Source of the DNA: PALSA-505 sp035308365
Lineage (GTDB): Bacteria; Actinomycetota; Actinomycetes; Streptosporangiales; Streptosporangiaceae
Direction: 5' to 3'
Assembly: GCA_035308365.1 (NCBI GenBank)
Contig: DATGGU010000132.1
Coordinates: 3,925 to 67,924, forward strand
DNA length: 64,000 bases
In this document: piece after piece, positions 56,736 through 64,000 of the stretch
How positions within the stretch are numbered: position 1 is the first letter of the stretch
Layout of the letters: every line of letters starts with the position of its first letter
Made by a program: the position numbers and the translations under genes
The notes under the pieces: model-generated
Told to the model about the DNA's origin: nothing
What the model saw: the letters and a program-made list of their open reading frames with translations, nothing else
Database searches by the model: none

Positions 56736-58750
56736 CGCTCTCCCCCGTCCACTGGAACCCGCTGGCCACCCGCCACCCCTGCCGCACCCGGCGCGAGGGC
56801 GGTGAGTACCGCGGCCGCCACGCCGGGCCCGATGCCGGGCAGGCCGGCGATCTCGTCGGCGCTCGCCGCGGCGATGTTACGCACCGAGCCGAAGTGCCGC
56901 AGCAGCGTCGCCCGCCGGGCTGGGCCGAGTCCGGGCACGCCATCCAGCTCGCTGGTGGTGAGTGCCTTCGATCGTTTCGCCCGGTGGTAGGTGATCGCAA
57001 ACCGGTGCGCCTCGTCGCGCACCCGCTGCAGCAGGTACAGCCCCTCGCTCGTGCGGGACAGGATAACCGGTGTGTCCTCGCCCGGCAGCCACACCTCTTC
57101 CAGCCGCTTGGCCAGGCCGCAGACGGCGACGTCGTCGATGCCGAGCTCGATCAGCGCCCGCATGGCGGCCGCGGCCTGGGGCGCTCCGCCGTCCACCACG
57201 ACCAGGTTGGGCGGGTAGGCGAACTTGCGCTTGACGGCGGGCCCGGCCTCTTCCGGGCCGTGGCCGTCTTCGTCGTCGGCGCGGTCGCCGAGCGTGTCGA
57301 GTTCGCCGGTCTGCTCGCGCTCGTCCAGGTAGCGGCGGAACCTGCGGGTGATCACCTCGTGGATCGAGGCGACGTCGTCGGTGCCGTCGATGCCCTTGAT
57401 GCTGAACCTGCGGTATTCGCTCTTGCGGGCGAGACCGTCCTCGAACACCACCATGGAGGCCACCACGTGGGTGCCCTGCAGGTTCGAGACGTCGTAACAC
57501 TCGATCCGCAGCGGGGCGTCGCCGAGCCCGAGCGCCTCCTGGATCTCGTGCATCGCCCGGCTGCGGGTGGTCAGGTCGCTGGCCCGCTTGGTCTTGTGCA
57601 GCGCCAGCGACTCCTTGGCGTTCCGCGCCACGGTTTCGAGCAGGGCCTTCTTGTCGCCGCGCCGGGGCACCCGCAGATCCACCTTGCCGCCGGGCCGGGC
57701 GGCGCGCAGGGCCAGCCAGTCGCGCATGGCGTCCACGCCTGGCGGCAGCACCGGCACCAGCACCTCGCGGGGCACGCCGCCACGGCCGGCACCGTCACTG
57801 CCGCCGCCGTTGTTCGTGCCGCCGTACACCTGGCCGAGGAACTGCTCCACCAGCTCGGCCGGGGAGATGTCCTCGACCTTGTCCACCACCCAGCCGCGCT
57901 GGCCACGCACCCGGCCGCCGCGCACGTAGAAGACCTGGACCGCCGCCTCCAGCTGGTCCTCGGCCAGCGCGATCACGTCGCAGTCGGTGCCGTCGCCGAG
58001 CACCACGGCCTGCTTCTCCAGGGCCCGCTGCAGCGCCTTGATGTCGTCGCGCAGCCTGGCCGCCCGCTCGAATTCCTCGGCCGCGGCGGCGGCCCGCATC
58101 TCGGTTTCGAGCGCCCGGATGAAGCGGTTGGTCTGGCCGGCCATGAAGTCGCAGAAGTCTTCGGCCAGCACCCGGTGCTCGGCCTCGGTCACCCGGCCGA
58201 CGCAGGGCGCCGAGCACTTGCCGATGTAGCCGAGCAGGCACGGGCGGCCGATCTGGCCGGCCCGCTTGAACACCCCGGCCGAGCAGGTCCGCACCGGGAA
58301 GACCCGGAGCAGCATGTCCACCGTCTCCCTGATCGCCCAGGCGTGGGAGTAGGGCCCGAAGTACCTGACGCCGCGCCGTTTGGCGCCGCGCATCACCATG
58401 ACCCTGGGGTATTCCTCGTCCATGGTGACGGCGAGGTAGGGGTAGCTCTTGTCGTCCCGGTACCTGACGTTGAATCTGGGGTCGAACTCCTTGATCCAGG
58501 AGTATTCGAGCTGCAGCGCCTCGACCTCGGTGCCGACCACCGTCCAGTCCACCCTGGCCGCCGTGCGCAGCATGCCCTGCGTGCGCGGGTGCAGCGTGGC
58601 GAAGTCGGCGAAGTAGGAGTTCAGCCGGGAGCGCAGTGATTTCGCCTTGCCGACGTAGATCACCCGGCCGCGTTCGTCGCGGAACCGGTAGACGCCGGGG
58701 GACTCAGGGATGGAACCGGGGGCGGGGCGGTAGCTGGACGGATCTGCCAC
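56732..58750 (-). CDS. uvrC: Excinuclease ABC subunit C
   Basis: The 672-aa protein has the N-terminal GIY-YIG nuclease (PGVYRFRDERGRVIYVGKAK), CLLGYIGKCSAPC, a UVR coiled-coil helix near 215-245 and the RNase H-like core (IECYDVSNLQGTHVVASMVV, NLVVVDGGAPQ). It ends with two helix-hairpin-helix motifs (VPGLGPARR, LPGIGPGVA). A Gly/Asn-rich insert (GGTNNGGGSDGAG) sits near residue 315. GTG start with TAGAGT 6 nt upstream, so the operon promoter is probably leaderless here. Confidence 0.97.
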   Translation of the reverse strand: MADPSSYRPAPGSIPESPGVYRFRDERGRVIYVGKAKSLRSRLNSYFADFATLHPRTQGMLRTAARVDWTVVGTEVEALQLEYSWIKEFDPRFNVRYRDDKSYPYLAVTMDEEYPRVMVMRGAKRRGVRYFGPYSHAWAIRETVDMLLRVFPVRTCSAGVFKRAGQIGRPCLLGYIGKCSAPCVGRVTEAEHRVLAEDFCDFMAGQTNRFIRALETEMRAAAAAEEFERAARLRDDIKALQRALEKQAVVLGDGTDCDVIALAEDQLEAAVQVFYVRGGRVRGQRGWVVDKVEDISPAELVEQFLGQVYGGTNNGGGSDGAGRGGVPREVLVPVLPPGVDAMRDWLALRAARPGGKVDLRVPRRGDKKALLETVARNAKESLALHKTKRASDLTTRSRAMHEIQEALGLGDAPLRIECYDVSNLQGTHVVASMVVFEDGLARKSEYRRFSIKGIDGTDDVASIHEVITRRFRRYLDEREQTGELDTLGDRADDEDGHGPEEAGPAVKRKFAYPPNLVVVDGGAPQAAAAMRALIELGIDDVAVCGLAKRLEEVWLPGEDTPVILSRTSEGLYLLQRVRDEAHRFAITYHRAKRSKALTTSELDGVPGLGPARRATLLRHFGSVRNIAAASADEIAGLPGIGPGVAAAVLTALAPGAAGVAGGQRVPVDGGER

Positions 58751-58759
58751 AGCCCAACT

Positions 58760-59149
58760 CTATGCAGTACTGGCTCTTTCTCCCCGTTGCTCGCGGGCAT
58801 CGTAGGCGGTGCGCGCGGCTTCTATTTCGTCCAGGTGCGCATGGGCCCAGCAGACCAGCGTGCCGGCCGCGTCCAGCAGGGTGCGGCCCATGGGGGTCAG
58901 CTCGTAGTCGACCCTCGGCGGGATGACCGGGTAGATGGTCCTGGTCACGATGCCATCGCGCTCCAGCCCGCGCACGGTCACCGTCAGCATCCGCTGGCTG
59001 ATGCCCGCGATGCCGCGTTTGAGATCGGTGAACCGCTTGGCCCCGTTGCCCAGCGAGAAGATGACCTGCAGCGACCACTTGTCACCGACCCGGCCCAGCA
59101 CCTCACTGGCCCGGCAGGCTCCGGCCGGCGGTGGACCTGCGACGTCCAC
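58760..59149 (-). CDS. HxlR-family transcriptional regulator
   Basis: The 129-aa winged-helix protein has the family pattern VGDKWSLQVIFSLGNGAKRF, GISQRMLTVTVRGLERDG and YELTPMGRTL. Cys12 lies at the usual redox-sensing place (ACRASEVL). GTG start, divergent from the YceI gene. The spacer contains GTACC and GGTAC half-sites (about 59182 and 59208) that could be its operator. It probably controls the YceI gene. Confidence 0.9.
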   Translation of the reverse strand: MDVAGPPPAGACRASEVLGRVGDKWSLQVIFSLGNGAKRFTDLKRGIAGISQRMLTVTVRGLERDGIVTRTIYPVIPPRVDYELTPMGRTLLDAAGTLVCWAHAHLDEIEAARTAYDAREQRGERASTA

Positions 59150-59303
59150 GGTTACCTCCGGGTGACAATGGCACCTCTATGTACCGGTCTTGCGTGATCC
59201 AGCATCAGGTACCAGGATAGGTGGCAGTTCCTCTTCAGAACCAAGACACTATTCAGTACCTTCATACTTCCCGAAACCAGCATCGGTGTAACAAGGAGAC
59301 ATC

Positions 59304-59879
59304 ATGACCGCCGAGGTTGTCCAGATCCCCGGCTACGTGGCCGGCAAGTGGACCATCGACACCGTGCACTCCCACGTGGGCTTCATCGTCAGGCACATGA
59401 TGGTGAGCAAGGTGCGGGGGCTCTTCAAGATCTGGGAAGGCGAGTTCGTCACGGCTGAGGACCCGCTCCAGTCCAGCACCACCGCGAAGATCGACCTTCG
59501 GTCGATCGACACCGGCAACGAGATGCGCGACAACCACATCCGCTCGGCTGACTTCTTCGATGTCGAGACGCACCCGTACATGACCTTCCAGTCCACCGGA
59601 GTGCGGGCGAACGGCCCGAACTTCATCCTCGACGGCGACCTGACGATCCGGGGCACCACCCGCCCGGTCTCCCTGGACCTGGAGATCGAAGGCTTCGGGC
59701 CGGACCCGATGGGCGGCACCCGGTGCGGGTTCTCGGCCAGCACCGAGATCAACCGGATGGACTTCGGCGTCAGCTACAACGGCCCGATCCCCGGCGGCGG
59801 CGTGGCGGTCAGCGAGAAGGTGCAGATCGTCCTGGAGATCGAGGGCGTCCTGCAGACCGAGGACCAGGCGGGGAGCTAA
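59304..59879 (+). CDS. YceI-family lipocalin-like protein
   Basis: The 191-aa beta-barrel protein has WTIDTVHSHVGFIVRHMMVS, DLRSIDTGNEMRDNHIRSADF, FFDVETHPYMTFQST and DGDLTIRGTTRPV. Family members bind polyisoprenoids and are often under redox or organic-stress regulators. No signal peptide, so it is probably cytoplasmic. AAGGAG lies before the ATG. Confidence 0.95.
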   Translation: MTAEVVQIPGYVAGKWTIDTVHSHVGFIVRHMMVSKVRGLFKIWEGEFVTAEDPLQSSTTAKIDLRSIDTGNEMRDNHIRSADFFDVETHPYMTFQSTGVRANGPNFILDGDLTIRGTTRPVSLDLEIEGFGPDPMGGTRCGFSASTEINRMDFGVSYNGPIPGGGVAVSEKVQIVLEIEGVLQTEDQAGS

Positions 59880-59916
59880 CCGGTTGCGCCCGCGCTGCTG
59901 GCCGGGACCTGAGCGG

Positions 59917-59988
59917 GCTGCTCAGGCTTCCGGCCAGTTGGCTGCTCAGCTCTCCGGCCAGTTGGCTGCTCAGCTTTCCGGCCAGTTG
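59917..59988. repeat. Three tandem 24-bp repeats
   Basis: Units begin GCTGCTCAG and end CCGGCCAGTTG (59917-59940, 59941-59964, 59965-59988), with two variant bases. They straddle the 3' end of the minus-strand gene below. A period of 24 fits in-frame coding growth, but the stop at 59970-59972 leaves most of the array outside the gene. Confidence 0.85.
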
Positions 59989-60620
59989 CCAGGCAAGCCA
60001 TCGGTGTCGGTGCCGGTAGCGTCGCGGAACCGCTCGCGGAAGCTGGCCAGCAGGTTCTCACCCCACACGTAACCGGCCGGGACCCGGACCGCCTGGGCCA
60101 GCACGTCGCGCAGTTCCCTGGTCCGGGCACCGCCCCTGGCCAGCGGCACGGCGGCCAGCGCGTACATGTGGTCGAGCGCGCCGAACACCTCGTTGGCCAG
60201 CAGCGGCAGCGTGCTGTGGCAGACGGCGGCCTCCACGAACTCCTCCCACCAGGAGGGCTCGTCGGTGCCGAACGAACGCCGCAGCCGTTCCCGCACACCG
60301 GCGGCCACGGCCGGGTTGGGGTGGCCGAGCCCGTGCTGCCAGGCCTGAGCCGACTCCTCGTCTCGCTCGCACAGCGGCAGCGTCCTGGCGAGCAGTTCGA
60401 TGGCGAGCGGCACGATGTCGGCGTCGCCCGATTCGGCGGCGGCCGAGAACGCGGCCACAGCCTGCTCCAGGTGCCGGATGCCGTCGGCGACGCGCCCGGC
60501 CGCCGCTCCGGTGCCGGGCCGGTCTGGCCGGTCATGCCTGGCCGGTTGGCCGGGCCAGTCGGCGAGGGGTGTGCCCGTCTCTGGCGCCGCGCCGGAGCCG
60601 GCGTCACCCTCAGCGGTCAT
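59970..60620 (-). CDS. Hypothetical helical protein
   Basis: The 216-aa protein has a disordered Pro/Gly N-terminus, then helices with DGIRHLEQAVAAFSAAAESG, CERDEESAQAWQHGLGHPNP and FVEAAVCHSTLPLLANEVFG. No catalytic motif recognised. I use ATG 60620; the frame extends to 60689. The 24-bp repeats at its 3' end suggest its C-terminus has been changing. Confidence 0.6.
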   Translation of the reverse strand: MTAEGDAGSGAAPETGTPLADWPGQPARHDRPDRPGTGAAAGRVADGIRHLEQAVAAFSAAAESGDADIVPLAIELLARTLPLCERDEESAQAWQHGLGHPNPAVAAGVRERLRRSFGTDEPSWWEEFVEAAVCHSTLPLLANEVFGALDHMYALAAVPLARGGARTRELRDVLAQAVRVPAGYVWGENLLASFRERFRDATGTDTDGLPGNWPES

Positions 60621-60730
60621 GCCGGAAGCGTAGAGCGGATCCAGGGCGCCCGGCCAGCCGGCCGGAGACTTATTCAGAACCAGTCCCACGAGTCCGGCGT
60701 CCAGGTCCGTGAGTGGCTGGCCCGCTCCGG

Positions 60731-61999
60731 TTACCGAACGGCCAGCGCCACCGGGGTGCCGCCGGAGGCGCGGCTGTCCTCGGCGGCGAACGCCATCAGG
60801 TGGCTCTCCAGGGATTCGCGCGGGCTGGACCGGATCTGCGAGGTGTCGCCGGTGGCGACGGCGTGCGTGAAGGCCTGCATCACCCCGTAGTCGCCGCCGT
60901 CGTGACCGCCGCTGGCGCTCTCGTCGTCGGTTTCGGCGGCTGTCTCGGTCCGCTCGGTGCGGCCGGTGGCGAAGCCGGTCACCGTGATCTGGCCGCCGTC
61001 ACCGTCAAGGTAGCCGTGTGTCCCCATGATGCGGGTCATCCGCCGGGCCATCGGGGTGAACGCGCTCATGGTCAGCGTGGCGACCGGGCCGCCGTCGAAC
61101 TCGATGGTCGTCACCTGATGGTCGGCCACATCGTTGTCGCTGGCGTAAACGCAGCGGCCGTAGGGCCCCTCGCGCAGCGCCCGGCGCACGCCTTCCTCGG
61201 TCAGCTCCGAGGTCACGATCGGCAGCGGCCAGCGATGCCGCGACGGGTCGGCCAGGAACCCGAGGTAGAGCCGCTGCGCCGAGTAGGGGCAGTCCGGCTC
61301 GGCACCGCAGTCGTCGCACCGCTCCCCCGCCCCGGCCGGCCGGCTGGCCGCGGTGAAATGATGCAGCCCGCCGATGCTGGACACCCGCCGCGCTGGCCGG
61401 CCCACCAGGTGCCGCAGCCAGTCCAGGTCATGGCAGCACTTGGTCAGGATGCTCGGCCCGGACCCGGCGGCCTGCCGCCAGTTGCCGCGCACATAGGAGT
61501 GGGCGAAGTGCCACCAGCCCACCGGCTCCAGGTGGTCGATGCCGACCACATCGCCGAGCCGCCCGCTGTCGATGATCTCCCGGACTTTCCTGGTATAAGC
61601 CGTGTACCGCAGCACGTGACACACTGCGAACACGACACCGGATGTCTCGGCCGCCTTGACCACGTCGGCGCACGCCGACGGTGACGGCGCCATCGGCTTC
61701 TCGAGCAGAATGTGGTAGCCGAGCCGGGCGAAGCTGGCCGCGGCTTCGGCGTGCTCGAGGTCTGGTGTAGCGATCACCACCGCGTCGGCCAGCCGCGGCC
61801 GCTCGGTCAGCTCGCGCCAGTCCGCGAACCGGTGCGCATCGTTGATATCGTGCCGCTCGGCCATCCGGTCACGGTCTGCGGCCCGGGGATCGGCCACCGC
61901 GACCAGCCGGGCCCGTTCCGGGAAGCGCTCGGCATAGCTCGCGTACGTCCGCCCCCTGGATCCCGTGCCCGCCATCGCCAATGTGACCGGCCAGCTCAT
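60731..61999 (-). CDS. Gfo/Idh/MocA-family NAD(P)-dependent oxidoreductase
   Basis: The 422-aa protein has an N-terminal Rossmann fold (AMAGTGSRGRTYASYAERFP), HILLEKPMAPS (the catalytic E-K-P) and KCCHDLDWLRHL. A Cys cluster CDDCGAEPDC lies near the middle, usual in one branch of this family. ATG 61999 follows a GAGAGGGCAGGG site. It probably oxidises a sugar or cyclitol; the substrate is unknown. Confidence 0.9.
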   Translation of the reverse strand: MSWPVTLAMAGTGSRGRTYASYAERFPERARLVAVADPRAADRDRMAERHDINDAHRFADWRELTERPRLADAVVIATPDLEHAEAAASFARLGYHILLEKPMAPSPSACADVVKAAETSGVVFAVCHVLRYTAYTRKVREIIDSGRLGDVVGIDHLEPVGWWHFAHSYVRGNWRQAAGSGPSILTKCCHDLDWLRHLVGRPARRVSSIGGLHHFTAASRPAGAGERCDDCGAEPDCPYSAQRLYLGFLADPSRHRWPLPIVTSELTEEGVRRALREGPYGRCVYASDNDVADHQVTTIEFDGGPVATLTMSAFTPMARRMTRIMGTHGYLDGDGGQITVTGFATGRTERTETAAETDDESASGGHDGGDYGVMQAFTHAVATGDTSQIRSSPRESLESHLMAFAAEDSRASGGTPVALAVR

Positions 62000-62200
62000 A
62001 GGTGCCCTGCCCTCTCCCGTCACAGCCGCCCTCGGGGTGCTCCCACCCTAGTGGGCAGGTGCGAGAGCTGCCCTGGGTCCTTCCGCCTGCTGACCAGCCC
62101 TATTCCAGCCGGTGTGTTGTTCGCCGATCCCGTCAAAATGTCATAGCGATGCGATATAGTGTTCGAAGAATGTAATCAACCCGCGAAGTGGAGATATGCC

Positions 62201-63964
62201 GTGCCCGGTGCTGCGGAGCGCCCTGCGGAAGGGGAGTTCGCCACGGATGTCGCGGCGTGCCCTCCGCTCGCTGCCGGCGCCTCGGCACTGGACGAGATGG
62301 AGGTCCCACCCGAGGTTGCCTGGGACTGGCCCGATCCCGGCTGTGGCCGTCCCGCAGAGCTGGCCGGCCTGACCTTTGCGGAGCTGGACGCCCTCCCCTT
62401 CACCACTCCTGCCCGGTATGCCGAGCCTGGCTGGCTGTGCCAGCCCACGGATCCGGCGCCGGTGGATTCCCCCAACCGTGGTATCGGGTTCGCCGATGGC
62501 GGGGTGCTGGATACGGCCCCGGCCGGGCCGGCGCTGGCCGGGTTCGCCGAAGATGCTCAAGCCCAGCTCGGCGCCGTCACCGATGACGAGCTGATCGGTG
62601 TGATCAGGGCCTGGCGGCGGCTGTCGTCGTGGGCTGCCGCCCGCGAAATGGAAGCTGTCGCCGCCCTGGCCCGGCGCCGGCCCGCTGACGGCACTCCGCC
62701 CGCCTCGCCCGGCGAGGCGTTCCCGGCGCAGCTGAGCGAGTTCGTGCCTGACGAGATCGCTGCCGCCCTGACGCTGACCCCGCTGACCGCCCGCCGGGAG
62801 GCCGGCCTTGCCGTGGAGATGGCAGGACGGCTGGCCCCAGTGCGTGCCGAGCTGGCGGCAGGCTGGATCGACCTGCCCAAAGCCCGGCAGTTCGCCCAGG
62901 CCACGTTCGGGCTGACCGACGAGCACGCGAGCGCGGTGGTGACCAGCGTGCTCCCCAAGGCCCCGGACATGACCTGCGGGCAGCTGCGCCGGGCGCTTGA
63001 CCGGGCAGTGCTGGCCGCCGATCCCGAAGCGGCGCGCCGCCAGCGTGAGGAAGCAGTCAAACATGCCAGGGTGGACTGCTGGCCCGACCCGTGCGGGACT
63101 GCCAACCTGGCCGGGCGCAATCTGCCGGCGGCCGGCGTGCTCGCCGCCAGCAAGCGGCTGGACGGAATTGCCCACACCTGGCGCAAGCTCGGCGCCACCG
63201 CAGACATGGACCTGCTGCGTGCCCACGCCTACCTGGCCCAGTTGCTCGGCGACGACACCGCCCAGCCCCCCGCTGACCTGCTTCCCGCTGTCACCACCGC
63301 CCAGCCACCCGCTGACCTGCTTCCCGCTGTCACCACCGCCGGTTCGCCAGAACCGGGCACCCCGCGGGTGCCGCCGATGGCCGGGGCGGTCAATCTCACC
63401 GTGCCGTTGACCACACTTCTCGGGCTTGGCCACGCGCCGGGGGAAGCCGCTGGATACGGGCCGCTGGATCCCGGTACCGCTCGTGCGCTGGCCTGCGCTG
63501 CGGCCGGGCACCGCGCCACCCGCTGGCACGTCACCGTCACCGGCCCCACCGGGCGCGCACTCGGCTATGGCAGCACCCCCGGAAGCCGCACCGGCGGCAA
63601 GGGCAACGGATGGCAGGTCTCGGTGACCGCCGAGCCGATCGCCGCTGGGTGTTGCGACCACCGGACACAGGAGCCGCAGTACCGGCCCAGCCCGGCGCTG
63701 CAGCGGATCATCCGGGCCCGCACCACCACCTGCAGCTACTACGGCTGCGGCCGCACCGCCACCCGCTGCGACCTCGATCACACCATCGCCTACGACGATG
63801 GCGGCGTCACATGCGAATGCGATCTGGCTCCGCTGTGCCGCCGCCACCACCGCTTGAAACAGAGTCAGCAATGGGGACTGGAGCAGGTCAGCCCGGGTGT
63901 GATGGCCTGGCTCACGCCGGCCGGGCGAAGATACGTCACCGTGCCCAGCCAGCATCCAACTTGA
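62201..63964 (+). CDS. DUF222 / HNH endonuclease-domain protein
   Basis: The 587-aa protein (GTG 62201 with a GGAG site upstream; the frame reaches 62159) has a DUF222 helical region (about 100-300) and a C-terminal HNH site: CSYYGCGRTATRCDLDH, then CDLAPLCRRHHRLK. A 13-residue unit AQPPADLLPAVTT is tandemly duplicated (63261-63299 and 63300-63338) in the linker. These genes are highly amplified in actinomycetes and are often mistaken for transposases; activity unproven. TATAGT at 62155-62160 is a plausible -10. Confidence 0.88.
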   Translation: MPGAAERPAEGEFATDVAACPPLAAGASALDEMEVPPEVAWDWPDPGCGRPAELAGLTFAELDALPFTTPARYAEPGWLCQPTDPAPVDSPNRGIGFADGGVLDTAPAGPALAGFAEDAQAQLGAVTDDELIGVIRAWRRLSSWAAAREMEAVAALARRRPADGTPPASPGEAFPAQLSEFVPDEIAAALTLTPLTARREAGLAVEMAGRLAPVRAELAAGWIDLPKARQFAQATFGLTDEHASAVVTSVLPKAPDMTCGQLRRALDRAVLAADPEAARRQREEAVKHARVDCWPDPCGTANLAGRNLPAAGVLAASKRLDGIAHTWRKLGATADMDLLRAHAYLAQLLGDDTAQPPADLLPAVTTAQPPADLLPAVTTAGSPEPGTPRVPPMAGAVNLTVPLTTLLGLGHAPGEAAGYGPLDPGTARALACAAAGHRATRWHVTVTGPTGRALGYGSTPGSRTGGKGNGWQVSVTAEPIAAGCCDHRTQEPQYRPSPALQRIIRARTTTCSYYGCGRTATRCDLDHTIAYDDGGVTCECDLAPLCRRHHRLKQSQQWGLEQVSPGVMAWLTPAGRRYVTVPSQHPT

Positions 63965-64000
63965 TCATCAACACCGTGAGCTACGGGCGCGCTTCGAACA

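Noticed and set aside
62159..63964. Transposase / mobile element for the HNH gene
   Set aside because: No terminal inverted repeats or DDE/recombinase motif; it fits the DUF222-HNH family, which is not a transposase.

Overview
The window is chromosomal DNA from a very GC-rich Gram-positive actinomycete. Evidence for this is the presence of lsr2, a WhiB-family gene, whiA, rbpA, opcA and a DUF222/HNH protein, together with frequent GTG starts and several genes that look leaderless (a TANNNT box 6-7 nt before the start codon). No phage, plasmid or insertion sequence is visible. I cannot name the species.

Layout. 0-4.6 kb: a tandem family of secreted HELAE-motif proteins. It has one copy cut by the window edge, one copy that has lost the motif, one frameshifted copy, one 3' relic and one intact copy, mostly separated by strong hairpins. 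4.8-8.2 kb: a DHFR/RibD-fold reductase, glmS, a truncated Abi-alpha/DUF4393 remnant and a palindromic repeat block. 8.25-15.4 kb: a FadR-type regulator divergent from a five-gene operon for glutamylated amine (polyamine or ethanolamine-like) catabolism: permease, GlnA-like ligase, aldehyde dehydrogenase, SDR and gamma-glutamyl hydrolase. 15.4-22.4 kb: ABC exporter, EamA exporter, heme A synthase ctaA, a secreted protein, a PrsW-type protease and ctaB.

22.7-29.3 kb: the oxidative and non-oxidative pentose phosphate operon tkt-tal-zwf-opcA-pgl. 49.9-58.8 kb: uvrC-rapZ-yvcK-whiA followed by gap-pgk-tpiA-secG-rbpA, all on the minus strand and converging on the pentose phosphate operon. In M. tuberculosis these two carbon blocks lie much closer together. 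Here about 20 kb of other genes separate them: an RCK/K+-channel-like protein, an acetate transporter, a MscS-like channel, lsr2, a disordered Tyr/Gly/Pro-rich protein, a WhiB protein, a 43-residue Cys-rich protein, a sulfite-assimilation operon (leader peptide, sir, zinc-ribbon ORF, cysH, sirohydrochlorin-chelatase-like gene), aidB, glgX, a RibD-like reductase, gadB, an amidohydrolase and an APH-fold kinase.

58.7-64 kb: an HxlR regulator divergent from a YceI protein, a hypothetical gene, a Gfo/Idh/MocA oxidoreductase and a DUF222 HNH-endonuclease-like gene.

Most of the window is core metabolism. The least explained parts are the secreted HELAE family with its decaying copies, the cysteine-type leader peptide before sir, the RCK protein with a non-canonical pore, and the small Cys-rich proteins.
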